Assembly (NCBI GenBank): GCA_964619955.1
Contig: CAZUJF010000005.1
Coordinates: forward strand, 124,001 to 188,000
Direction of reading: 5' to 3'
DNA from: JACQFK01 sp964619955
GTDB lineage: Bacteria; Planctomycetota; MHYJ01; JACPRB01
Length of the DNA: 64,000 bases
Positions 26,328 through 34,990 of this stretch are shown here, one piece after another. Every line of letters starts with the position of its first letter. Within the stretch, counting starts at the first letter, position 1. The position numbers and the translations under genes are program-made. Below the pieces are notes generated by a model. The model made no database searches. It was not told the DNA's origin and saw only the letters and a list, made by a program, of their open reading frames with translations.

Positions 26328-28157
26328 CTATTGCAGAGCCTTGTAGGCGTTCACGGTCCCCTTCTTCCTGAAGAAGGCAACCAAGCCCTGATCAAAGTCC
26401 ACATTGTTGGTCATGCGGTCGCTGATCTCAATAGCAGTAAGTGCGGGATATTGGGACTTGATCAGGCCTGCGGTTCCTGCCACAAGGGGGGCGGAGAAGG
26501 AGGTACCTTGCGTGACCGTGTACATGCCTCCGAGTGTGGAGGTTAAGATCTGGACTCCGGGCGCCCCTAGTTCGATCGCTTGGGTGCCACCATTGGAGAA
26601 GCCCGCAATCGCCCCGAATTTGTCCGTTGCGCCGACGCCGAGGACGTGTGGATGATTCATTTCCACCGGGAAGTGCAGGTTATACGTCGCGTCGACATTT
26701 ACGTTGTCATTGCCTGCCGCGACAGTCACGAAAACGTTGCCAACTGTCGCGTTAAATTGCACGCTAAGGGGGAGTGACTGACTTCCATCCAAAATCCACT
26801 GAACGCTAACGTTGGCGATGGACGCTCCCATCTGGCGCGCATAACTGAGCGCGCCGAAGAATGCAGACGTGGTGGCCAAGCCGCTGGAACTGAAGACTCT
26901 CAGTGGCATGATACGCGCATTCCAGCAAACCCCGGCAATCCCGACACCATTGTTGCCTCTCGCACCAATTACACCGGCGACCGCAGTGCCATGAAAGTCA
27001 AATGGGGCCACGTTGTTATTGTTGTCGCCGAAGTTCCATCCGTTGATGTCGTCGATGAAACCGTTGGAGTCGTCGTCAACCCCAGGAATACCGGCTTGTT
27101 CGATAGTGTTTACCCACACATTCCCTGCGAGGTCCGGATGGGAAAGTTCCATGCCCGTGTCGAGTACAGCTATCACCACCGCATTGCTGCCCGTCGTGAT
27201 GGCCCAGGCTTCGGGGGCGTCGATATCCTTATCCGGAGTGCCGTAGAACGGTGCTCCACCGGCGTTGTGAAGGCTCCATTGGTTCCCGAATGCTGAATCG
27301 TCTGGGAACACTTGAGCCGCTTGGCCAGCAAGGAATCCAAGGTAGTCGGGACACGCGGCTGCAACCTCAGGCATCGCCCCGAGCGTCTGCTGGACAGCCA
27401 GTTCATTGGAATCTAGAGGGAGATCAAGAACATAATAGGGCATGAATGGATCCTTCGATCGGATTGCGGCTCCAAGGCTCGCTACGATGGCATCTATGCC
27501 TGCCTGAGGCGTGCCATCCTTAAAGAGAACGGTCATTCGATCGGGAACGAAGGTGTCGAAGGGGGCACGCGTGACCGCGCCTGCCCGTACCTTGACGACT
27601 GGCTTAACTCGAAGGCCATTGGGATGATCCGTAACCATGGTCTTGTCAGGGTCAAGGGCCACGGTCACATCTGTAGTCCACTTGTCCTTGATTTCAACAA
27701 TCTGATCAGCGCTGATGGTCTTGAAGCCACTTGTCGCCCCGCTTGGAATATCTACGGGCTCGCTTCCACCGAGACCACGGGTTGCAGTTGCGTAGTCAAT
27801 GATGAAGCGTATCTGGTGGATAAGGCCTTCTCGGGGCACCAAGATCTCCGAGAATACCCGTGGTGTAACCCCCGAGAGTCCTACCAGCCCCATGTCTTGT
27901 GGGGTATTCGAGATTGTCAGCAGTTCTTCCTGGCTGGTGGGTGTGTCGGAGATTGTTACGTCAATTCTGACAACGTGGAGGTTGAGCTCTAGGATGTCCT
28001 CTAATGGAACAGGATCGATATTGATGCGAAGGAGCCCAGGATCAGCAGGGCCAGGAGTGCCGCCACCACCTCCACCGCCGCAGGCAGGCAGGGTCAGAGC
28101 GAGCAAGCCTATCCAGACAAATCGAGACTTCCAACTCCCATGGTCAGCTGACGACAT
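26328..28157 (-). CDS. Subtilisin-like serine protease lipoprotein with N-terminal DUF4382-type domain
   Basis: A 609-residue S8 peptidase. ATG 28157 is chosen because GGGAGGG lies just upstream and a lipoprotein signal then follows (FVWIGLLALTLPACGGG); the open frame runs further back without support. After the Cys come a DUF4382-like beta domain (LLRINIDPVPLEDILELNLH, VVRIDVTI) and a propeptide-like part (MTVLFKDGTPQAGIDAIVAS). The catalytic triad is intact: Asp in VIAVLDTGMELSHPD, His in DFHGTAVAGVIG, Ser in GTSFSAPLVAG, plus oxyanion Asn in VAAGNDN. An outer-membrane or surface protease is likely. It heads a two-gene unit with the seven-repeat lipoprotein and shares its low GC. Confidence 0.92.
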   Translation of the reverse strand: MSSADHGSWKSRFVWIGLLALTLPACGGGGGGGTPGPADPGLLRINIDPVPLEDILELNLHVVRIDVTISDTPTSQEELLTISNTPQDMGLVGLSGVTPRVFSEILVPREGLIHQIRFIIDYATATRGLGGSEPVDIPSGATSGFKTISADQIVEIKDKWTTDVTVALDPDKTMVTDHPNGLRVKPVVKVRAGAVTRAPFDTFVPDRMTVLFKDGTPQAGIDAIVASLGAAIRSKDPFMPYYVLDLPLDSNELAVQQTLGAMPEVAAACPDYLGFLAGQAAQVFPDDSAFGNQWSLHNAGGAPFYGTPDKDIDAPEAWAITTGSNAVVIAVLDTGMELSHPDLAGNVWVNTIEQAGIPGVDDDSNGFIDDINGWNFGDNNNNVAPFDFHGTAVAGVIGARGNNGVGIAGVCWNARIMPLRVFSSSGLATTSAFFGALSYARQMGASIANVSVQWILDGSQSLPLSVQFNATVGNVFVTVAAGNDNVNVDATYNLHFPVEMNHPHVLGVGATDKFGAIAGFSNGGTQAIELGAPGVQILTSTLGGMYTVTQGTSFSAPLVAGTAGLIKSQYPALTAIEISDRMTNNVDFDQGLVAFFRKKGTVNAYKALQ

Positions 28158-28442
28158 GGTGGCACCCTCCCGATCTCTTGAGCGTCCTCCGGTAGGGCCA
28201 GAAGACTCAATATATAATTCTACGTTCAAGGACATAAATACTTTTTAAATAGTTCAATATTAGCGGGAGAGGTGGAGGGGAAGTCGGCCCCCCCCCCGCT
28301 CTCCCCAAGCATGAAAACCCGCGCCCGATCCTCCTTCGCTCATCTTTCGAGGGCGGAGGGTTTCGCCCGCCGTAAGGAATGGGAGCTTTTACGGCGGCCT
28401 CAACCTTGCGCCCCCCGCTTGCCTCCCCGTACAGTAGGGCCC
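28158..28442. other. Intergenic region with divergent promoters between subtilase and M61 genes
   Basis: A 285-base gap. The left part (about 28205-28265) is very AT-rich and holds the likely minus-strand promoter, for example TATATT with an upstream TTTATG. The middle has a 10-base C run. CCGCCGTAA at 28367-28375 and TTACGGCGG at 28389-28397 form a 9-bp inverted repeat just upstream of the plus-strand -35. No RNA gene or open frame is supported. Confidence 0.55.
28406..28435 (+). promoter_or_regulatory. Promoter of the M61 peptidase gene
   Basis: TTGCGC at 28406-28411 and TACAGT at 28430-28435, spaced by 18 bases, resemble a vegetative -35/-10 pair. Only 7 bases separate the -10 from ATG 28443, so the message would start at or next to the start codon. 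Confidence 0.5.
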
Positions 28443-30170
28443 ATGAGCCGCGTCCGCTATACCCTCTCGATGCCCGAGCCCGCCACCCACCTCCTCCATG
28501 TCCGCGTGGAGGTCGAGGGCGCCCCCGGGCCCGTCACCGATTTCGTCATGCCCGCCTGGACCCCCGGCTCGTACAAGATCCGCGATTACGCCCGGAACGT
28601 GCAGGACTTCGACGCGGGCCCGCACGCCTGGCGGAAGATCGACAAGAGCCGCTGGCGCGTCGAGGCCGGCGGGACCGTCGCCGTCGAATACGACGTCTGG
28701 GCCTTCGAGCTCTCCGTCCAGAGCTCCCACCTCGACGCCGACCACGCCTTCATCAACGGCGCGAGCGTCTTCTGCAGCGTCGACGGCCTCAAGGACGCCC
28801 CCGTCACGCTCGAGATCCGCGCCCCCCGGGGCTGGCGCGTCGCCACCGGGCTCGATCCCGCCGGCAAAGGCTGGTCCGCCCCCGGCTACGACGTGCTCGT
28901 GGACTCCCCGATCGAGATCGGGACCTTCGAAGACCACCGCTTCCGCGTCAAGGGTGTGCCGCACCAGCTCGTCCTGCACGGCCCGGGCAACCATGACGCC
29001 AAGCGCCTCGTCGCGGACCTGAAGAAGATCGTCGAGACCGAAGTCCGCATCATGCGCCACATCCCCTACCGCCGCTACGTCTTCCTCCTGCACAACAGCA
29101 CGGAGCGCGGCGGCGGCCTGGAGCACCTGAACTCGACCGCCCTCCAGTACCCGCCCTACTCGTACCGGCCGCGCGAGAAGTACGAGAACTTCCTCGAGCT
29201 CGCCGCCCACGAATTCTTCCACCTCTGGAACGTCAAACGCATCCGCCCGGAGAAACTCGGCCCCTTCGACTACGAGAAGGAGGTCTACACCGGCCTGCTC
29301 TGGGTCATGGAGGGGATCACCAGCTACTACGACACGCTCGTGGTCTGCCGCGCGAAGCTCTTCGGCGCCGAGCGCTACTTCAAGAAAACCGCCGAGCGCA
29401 TCCAGAAGTACGAGGAGAAACCCGGGCGCAAACGCCAGTCGCTCAGCGCCTCGAGCTTCGACACCTGGATCAAGCTCTACCAGCCGAACGAAAACGCCCC
29501 CAACTGCCAGATGAGCTACTATGAAAAAGGCGAGCTCGTCGGCATGTGCCTCGACCTGGAGATCCGCCAGCGCACCCGCGGCCGGCGCTCGCTGGACGAC
29601 GTCATGCGCCTGCTCTACACCGAGTGGGCCCGGAAGGGGAAGGGCTTCCCCGAGCCCGAGTTCCGCCGCGCCTGCGAACGCGTCGCCGGCTCGGACCTCG
29701 GGCGCTTCTTCAAGGACTACGTCGACGGCGTCGCCGACGTCCCCTGGAACCGCTTCCTCGGCTACGCGGGCCTCGAGGTCCATCGCGAGCCCCGCAAACC
29801 CGAGGCCGGGGAGGAGGCCCGCAAGGAACGCCCCTGGCTGGGGGTCAACGTCTCGAAGACCGGCTCCTCGCTCACGATCTCCCAGGTGATCGAGGGCGGA
29901 CCCGCCTGGAAGGCCGGCCTTTCCGCGAAGGACGAGATCATCGCCCTCGACGGCCTGAAGCTGAACCCCGACGAGTTCGACAAGCGCCTCGACGAGGCCG
30001 GGCCCGGCGAACGCCTGCGCTTCAGCCTCTTCCGCTCGGGATCCCTGCGCGAGATCACCGTGCGCCTCGGCCGGCAGGAGAACGTGACCTGGACCCTGCG
30101 GAAACTCAAAAGCGCCACCCCCGCCCAGAAGCGTCTGCGGGAGGGCTGGCTCTGGGGGAAGGGCCTCTAG
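28443..30170 (+). CDS. M61 family glycyl-type aminopeptidase with C-terminal PDZ domain
   Basis: A 575-residue zinc peptidase. It has a beta-rich N-terminal domain (to about residue 165), then the gluzincin core with GGGLEHLNS and the zinc motif HEFFH near residue 255, followed by a downstream Glu in WVMEGITSYYD. A PDZ domain covers about 460-555 (WLGVNVSKTG, AGLSAKDEIIALDGLKL). No signal peptide is apparent, so the location is probably cytoplasmic. ATG 28443 follows a -10-like TACAGT by 7 bases; the frame extends further upstream without support. Members remove N-terminal Gly or Ala; substrates here are unknown. Confidence 0.92.
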   Translation: MSRVRYTLSMPEPATHLLHVRVEVEGAPGPVTDFVMPAWTPGSYKIRDYARNVQDFDAGPHAWRKIDKSRWRVEAGGTVAVEYDVWAFELSVQSSHLDADHAFINGASVFCSVDGLKDAPVTLEIRAPRGWRVATGLDPAGKGWSAPGYDVLVDSPIEIGTFEDHRFRVKGVPHQLVLHGPGNHDAKRLVADLKKIVETEVRIMRHIPYRRYVFLLHNSTERGGGLEHLNSTALQYPPYSYRPREKYENFLELAAHEFFHLWNVKRIRPEKLGPFDYEKEVYTGLLWVMEGITSYYDTLVVCRAKLFGAERYFKKTAERIQKYEEKPGRKRQSLSASSFDTWIKLYQPNENAPNCQMSYYEKGELVGMCLDLEIRQRTRGRRSLDDVMRLLYTEWARKGKGFPEPEFRRACERVAGSDLGRFFKDYVDGVADVPWNRFLGYAGLEVHREPRKPEAGEEARKERPWLGVNVSKTGSSLTISQVIEGGPAWKAGLSAKDEIIALDGLKLNPDEFDKRLDEAGPGERLRFSLFRSGSLREITVRLGRQENVTWTLRKLKSATPAQKRLREGWLWGKGL

Positions 30171-30220
30171 ACAGCGCGGGCGACTTATCCTATACCCACC
30201 TTCGTAATTTCGGAGATATC

Positions 30221-33200
30221 GTGGCCAGCAGCCCCCCCCTTCGCGAAGCCTCCAAGGCCCTCGAAGCCCTCTTCGCCGAGCGCGTGCTCGTGCTCGACGG
30301 CGGCATGGGCACCCAGATCCAGGTGCGGAACCTGACGGCGCAGGACTTCGGCGGCCCCGAACTCGAGGGCTGCAACGAGAACCTCGTGCTCACGCGCCCC
30401 GACGTGATCCGCGACATCCACGCCGCGTACTTCGAGGCGGGGGCGGACATCGTCGAGACCAACTCCTTCGGCGGCGCGCCGTTCGTGCTCGGCGAATACG
30501 GGCTCTCCGACAAGGCGGAGCAGATCAACGAGGCTTCCGCCCGGGTCGCCCGCGAGGCGGCGGCGAAGTTCCCGGGGCCGCGTTTCGTGGCAGGCTCGAT
30601 GGGCCCCACGACGAAGACGATCACGGTCACCGGCGGCATCACGTTCCCGGAGCTCATCGAGAACTACCGCATCCAGGCCCGCGGCCTGCTCAAGGGCGGC
30701 GTGGACGCGCTCCTGCTTGAAACCGCCCAGGACACGCGCAACGTCAAGGCGGGGCTGCTCGGTATCGACGCCGCCCAGCGCGAGATCGGCTTCCGCGTCC
30801 CGCTCATGATCTCCGCCACGATCGAGCCCATGGGCACCATGCTCGCGGGGCAGGGCATCGAGGCGTTCTATGCCTCGGTCGAACACGTCGCCCCGCTCTC
30901 CGTGGGGCTCAACTGCGGGACCGGCCCCGAGTTCATGACCGACCATCTGCGGACGCTGTCCGCCCTCGCGCGCTCCTACGTCACCTGCTATCCGAACGCG
31001 GGCCTGCCCGACTCGGACGGCAAGTACAACGAGACGCCCGCGATGGTCGCCGCGGCCCTCGCGCGCTTCATCGAGCAGGGCTGGGTGAACCTGGTCGGCG
31101 GCTGCTGCGGCACCACGCCGGCGTACATCCGGGAGATCGCGAAGGTCGCCCGCGCCGGGCGCCCGCGCAAGCCCGCCACCGCGCGGCTCACGCACGTCTC
31201 GGGCATCGAGTACGTCCCCTGCGAGGAGTCGAGCCGGCCGCTCATCGTGGGCGAGCGCACCAACGTGACGGGCTCGAAGAAGTTCCGCGAGCTCATCATG
31301 ACGGGGAAGATCGAGGAGGCCGCCGAGATCGGCCGCAAGCAGGTCAAGGCCGGCGCGCACATCCTCGACGTCAACCTCCAGCACACCGAGGTCGACGAGC
31401 TCGGGGCGACGAACGCGTTCTTCGACAAGCTCATCCGGATGGTCAAGGTCCCGTTCATGATCGACACCACGAACCCCAAGGGCGTGGAGCTCGCCCTCTC
31501 GTGGTCGCAGGGCAAGGCGCTCATCAACTCCATCAACCTCGAGGACGGCGAGGACAAGTTCGAGAAGATCAGCGGGCTCGCGCGGCGCTACGGCGCGGCC
31601 CTCGTGGTGGGCTGCATCGACGAGAAGGGCCAGGCGATCTCCGCCGAGGGCAAGCTCGCCGTGGCGGAGCGCAGCTACGAGCTGCTAACGAAAAAGTACG
31701 GGATCGAGCCCGAGGACATCGTCTGGGACCCGCTCGTGTTCCCCTGCGCCTCGGGCGACAAGAACTACACGGGCTCCGCGGCGGAGACCATCGAGGCGAT
31801 CCGGCAGCTCAAGATCCGCTATCCCGGGACCAAGACCGTGCTGGGGATCTCCAACGTCTCGTTCGGCGTCCCGCCCGCGGGCCGCGAAGTGCTCAACGCC
31901 GTCTTCCTCTACCACAACACGAAGGCCGGGCTCGATTTCGCGATCGTCTCCTCCGAGAAGCTGGTGCGCTACGCCGGCATCCCGGAGGAGGAGAAGAAGC
32001 TTTGCGACGACCTGCTCTTCAACCGCGGGGCGGACCCCATCGCGGCGTTCGTCGCCCACTTCCGCGGACGCAAGACCGCCGCGGCCTCGACGCAGAAGCG
32101 CTCGCTCGACGAGCGCCTCGCCCGCTACATCATCGAGGGGACGAAGGAGGGGTTGATCGCCGACCTCGACGAGAAGCGCTCCACGACGCCCCCGCTCGAG
32201 ATCATCAACGGGCCGCTCATGAAGGGCATGGACGAGGTCGGCCGCCTCTTCAACGCGAACGAACTGATCGTCGCGGAGGTGCTGCAGTCCGCCGAGGCGA
32301 TGAAAGCGGCGGTGGCGCACCTCGAGCAGTTCATGGAGAAGGCGGATGCGCAGAACCGCGGCAAGATGATCCTCGCCACGGTGAAGGGCGACGTGCACGA
32401 CATCGGCAAGAACCTCGTCGAGATCATCCTCTCGAATAACGGCTACACCATCGTGAACCTCGGCATCAAGGTCGCGCCCGAGGAGTTGATCAAGGCGGTG
32501 CGGCAGCACAAACCGGACCTCATCGGCCTTTCGGGGCTGCTGGTGAAGTCCGCCCAGCAGATGGAGGTCACCGCGCTGGACCTGAAGACGGCGGGCATCC
32601 GCCTGCCGATCCTGGTGGGCGGCGCGGCGCTGACGAAGAAGTTCACGTACACGCGGATCCGCAAGGCCTACGGCGGGTTTGTGGGCTACGCGCGCGACGC
32701 GATGCAGGGGCTCGACCTGGCGAACCAGACGGTGAATGTCGAGGCGCGCGAGATCCTGGACCGCAAGATCTCGGCGGAGGCCGAGAAGATGGGCGAGAGC
32801 GGGGCCCCCGTGGACGCGGCCCCCGCCGTCGTGTCCACGGTCCGCAGCCGCCTCGTCCGGGCCGACGTGCCCGTGCTGTCCGCGCCGGATTTCGAGCGCC
32901 ATGAGGTCTCGATCCCGGATCTGCGGGCGATCTGGCCGTACTTGAACCCCTTCATGCTCTACGGCAAACACCTGGGCGTGAAGGGGTCCATCGAGCGCCT
33001 CATCGAGGCGAAGGACGCGAAGTTCCTGGAGATGCAGGGGATCGTGCAGGAGATCCAGCGCCGCTGCGAGCAGGACGGCTGGATGAAGGCGCGCGGGGTC
33101 TATCGGTTCTTCAAGGCGGTCTCCGCGGGGAACCGGCTGACGCTGCTCGACGGCGGCGGCAAGGAGTTGGAGCACTTCGAGTTCCCGCGGCAGCCGAAGC

Positions 33201-33667
33201 CGGACGGGCTCTGCCTGGCGGATTACGCGCCCCCGGCGGGGGCCCCGGACACGGTGGCGCTCTTCCTCGTCACGACGGGCGAGGGCATCCGCACGCGGGC
33301 GGAGGAGCTGAAGAACAAGGGTCAGTATCTCTACTCGCACACGCTGCAGTCGGTCGCGATCGAGGCGGCGGAGGGCTACGCGGAGAAGCTGCACCGCGAC
33401 CTGCGCACGCTGTGGGGGATCGCCGATCCGCCCGAGCTGACGATGAACGACCGCTTCAAGGCGAAGTACCGGGGCATCCGCGTGAGCTTCGGCTACCCCG
33501 CGTGCCCGAATCTCGCCGACCAGGAGAAGCTCTTCAAACTCCTCAAGCCGGAGGAGATCGGCGTGAAGCTGACCGAGGGGCACATGATGGACCCCGAGGC
33601 CTCCGTCTCGGCGCTCGTCTTCCACCACCCGCAGGCGGAATACTTCAACGCGGCGTCGGCGGAGTAG
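30221..33667 (+). CDS. metH: Cobalamin-dependent methionine synthase
   Basis: A 1148-residue four-module enzyme that moves the methyl group of 5-methyltetrahydrofolate to homocysteine through cobalamin. The homocysteine module has zinc Cys residues in GLNCGTG (about 230) and GGCCGTTP (about 294). The pterin module follows (VGERTNVTGSKKFRELIMTG, and HILDVNLQHTEVDE). The B12 module has the axial-His motif DVHDIGKN near residue 724 with GLSGLLVKSA after it. The C-terminal activation domain has EAAEGYAEKLH and RGIRVSFGYPACPN for AdoMet. GTG 30221 is chosen over the longer frame because GGAG sits 5 bases upstream and alignment to the family begins here. Only 50 bases lie upstream, too short for a B12 or SAM riboswitch. 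Confidence 0.97.
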   Translation: MASSPPLREASKALEALFAERVLVLDGGMGTQIQVRNLTAQDFGGPELEGCNENLVLTRPDVIRDIHAAYFEAGADIVETNSFGGAPFVLGEYGLSDKAEQINEASARVAREAAAKFPGPRFVAGSMGPTTKTITVTGGITFPELIENYRIQARGLLKGGVDALLLETAQDTRNVKAGLLGIDAAQREIGFRVPLMISATIEPMGTMLAGQGIEAFYASVEHVAPLSVGLNCGTGPEFMTDHLRTLSALARSYVTCYPNAGLPDSDGKYNETPAMVAAALARFIEQGWVNLVGGCCGTTPAYIREIAKVARAGRPRKPATARLTHVSGIEYVPCEESSRPLIVGERTNVTGSKKFRELIMTGKIEEAAEIGRKQVKAGAHILDVNLQHTEVDELGATNAFFDKLIRMVKVPFMIDTTNPKGVELALSWSQGKALINSINLEDGEDKFEKISGLARRYGAALVVGCIDEKGQAISAEGKLAVAERSYELLTKKYGIEPEDIVWDPLVFPCASGDKNYTGSAAETIEAIRQLKIRYPGTKTVLGISNVSFGVPPAGREVLNAVFLYHNTKAGLDFAIVSSEKLVRYAGIPEEEKKLCDDLLFNRGADPIAAFVAHFRGRKTAAASTQKRSLDERLARYIIEGTKEGLIADLDEKRSTTPPLEIINGPLMKGMDEVGRLFNANELIVAEVLQSAEAMKAAVAHLEQFMEKADAQNRGKMILATVKGDVHDIGKNLVEIILSNNGYTIVNLGIKVAPEELIKAVRQHKPDLIGLSGLLVKSAQQMEVTALDLKTAGIRLPILVGGAALTKKFTYTRIRKAYGGFVGYARDAMQGLDLANQTVNVEAREILDRKISAEAEKMGESGAPVDAAPAVVSTVRSRLVRADVPVLSAPDFERHEVSIPDLRAIWPYLNPFMLYGKHLGVKGSIERLIEAKDAKFLEMQGIVQEIQRRCEQDGWMKARGVYRFFKAVSAGNRLTLLDGGGKELEHFEFPRQPKPDGLCLADYAPPAGAPDTVALFLVTTGEGIRTRAEELKNKGQYLYSHTLQSVAIEAAEGYAEKLHRDLRTLWGIADPPELTMNDRFKAKYRGIRVSFGYPACPNLADQEKLFKLLKPEEIGVKLTEGHMMDPEASVSALVFHHPQAEYFNAASAE

Positions 33668-33679
33668 AATAGGCGGGTT

Positions 33680-34990
33680 GTGAAGCACCCCTCGCTCTCC
33701 GAGCTGCTCGAGCTCGAACTCCAGATCGCCGACGACCGCCGTCTCGATGAGGGACGGCTGCGCGAGCGCGACCGCGCCATCGGACGGCGCTTTTCCGGGA
33801 GCGGGCTGGCTTCCTGGGCACTCCTGCTCGGATGGCTGCGGGAGGTCCGCCCAGGCTCCTCCGTTCGACACGCGTTCTCGCTGGTGCGCGTCCTCCTCGT
33901 CCTGCTGGGCCTGCTGGGGGGCGCCGGGGCGGCGGCCGCGTTCCTGACGCCGCTGCACGGGCGGCCGGTGAACGTCTTCAGCGCCCTCGCCTGGCTGGTG
34001 GGCGTCCAGATCCTGCTGCTGGGGCTGCTCTTCCTGGGACTGCTGCCGCGCCGGCCGGGCCCCGGCGTGCAGCTGCTGCGCGGCTTGATCGAGCGGCTGG
34101 GGCGTTTCCGGGCGCGGGCGGCGAAGCTCAACGGCGTCGAGCGCTGGACCTTCATCGCTCTCGTTCAGCAGTTCGGCGTCGCATTCAATGTCGCGGCGAT
34201 CCTGACGGCCCTGCTGCTGGTGACGTTCACGGACCTCGCCTTCGCGTGGAGCACGACGCTGCGGCTTCACGACGGCGCCTTCGCTTCGCTGGTGGAGGCC
34301 GTCGCGCTGCCGTGGGGGGGGCTGCTGCCGGACGCCTCGCCGAGCTTCCGCCTGGTCGAGCTGACGCGCTATTCGCAGGTCGAAGGGCGTTATCTGCACC
34401 CGGAAGGCGGCCCCGGGATCGGGGGCGCCTGGTGGCCGTTTCTCGTGGCGGCCCTGGGGGTCTACGGGCTGCTGCCGCGGCTTTTCGTATGGTGTTTTGC
34501 GGCGCTCTCCGCCCGCAAGGCCCTGCGGAGCGTCACGGTGGAGGGCGACGCCGAATACGCCCGCATTCTCGAGCGCCTCGGGTTCGCCCATCTTCAGGTG
34601 CGCGCCGACGAAGAGGCGCCGGCGACGGAGATCCCTTTGAAGCCCGGAATCAAGGCCGGGCTTCCGGCGGCGGAACGTCCCTGCGTGCTGGTGCTCTGGG
34701 AGGGCGTGACGCTGGACGACGCCGCGGTCCGCGCGAGGTTCGGGTGGACGGTGGGGCGCCGCCAGGGTCCCGGCGACGCGCCGGCGGGACCCGCGCCGGT
34801 GATCCTGGTCCCGCCGCCCTGGGAGGATCCGACCAAGGCGTATCTGCGCCGCGTCCGGGCCTGGCGCGAGGCGGTCGGGCGGGAGGGCATGATCGTGCTG
34901 TATCTGCTCGAGGGCGGGCGGCGGGAGGTCTGGGAGCGCGTGCTCGAGACGCTGGGGGATCCCGCCCTGCGCGTGGAGACAGCCGCGTGA
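33680..34990 (+). CDS. DUF2868 membrane protein
   Basis: A 436-residue integral membrane protein. Hydrophobic helices occur at about 73-97, 100-125, 168-195 and 255-275 (SLVRVLLVLLGLLGGAGAAA; ILTALLLVTFTDLAFAW). The C-terminal 160 residues are soluble and end with a segment predicted to be alpha/beta. This matches DUF2868, whose genes are almost always next to a DUF3482 GTPase, as here. GTG 33680 is used; TAGAAT at 33665-33670 overlaps the metH stop and ends 9 bases upstream. GTGA overlap joins it to the GTPase gene. The pair probably forms a membrane GTPase complex of unknown job. Confidence 0.82.
   Translation: MKHPSLSELLELELQIADDRRLDEGRLRERDRAIGRRFSGSGLASWALLLGWLREVRPGSSVRHAFSLVRVLLVLLGLLGGAGAAAAFLTPLHGRPVNVFSALAWLVGVQILLLGLLFLGLLPRRPGPGVQLLRGLIERLGRFRARAAKLNGVERWTFIALVQQFGVAFNVAAILTALLLVTFTDLAFAWSTTLRLHDGAFASLVEAVALPWGGLLPDASPSFRLVELTRYSQVEGRYLHPEGGPGIGGAWWPFLVAALGVYGLLPRLFVWCFAALSARKALRSVTVEGDAEYARILERLGFAHLQVRADEEAPATEIPLKPGIKAGLPAAERPCVLVLWEGVTLDDAAVRARFGWTVGRRQGPGDAPAGPAPVILVPPPWEDPTKAYLRRVRAWREAVGREGMIVLYLLEGGRREVWERVLETLGDPALRVETAA

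Noticed and set aside
30171..30220. Cobalamin or SAM riboswitch before metH
   Set aside because: Only 50 bases separate metH from the previous gene, too few for either aptamer, and no conserved box is visible.
31685..34591. Open frame of 968 codons on the minus strand
   Set aside because: Antisense to metH and DUF2868, both of which have solid evidence; no recognisable domain.
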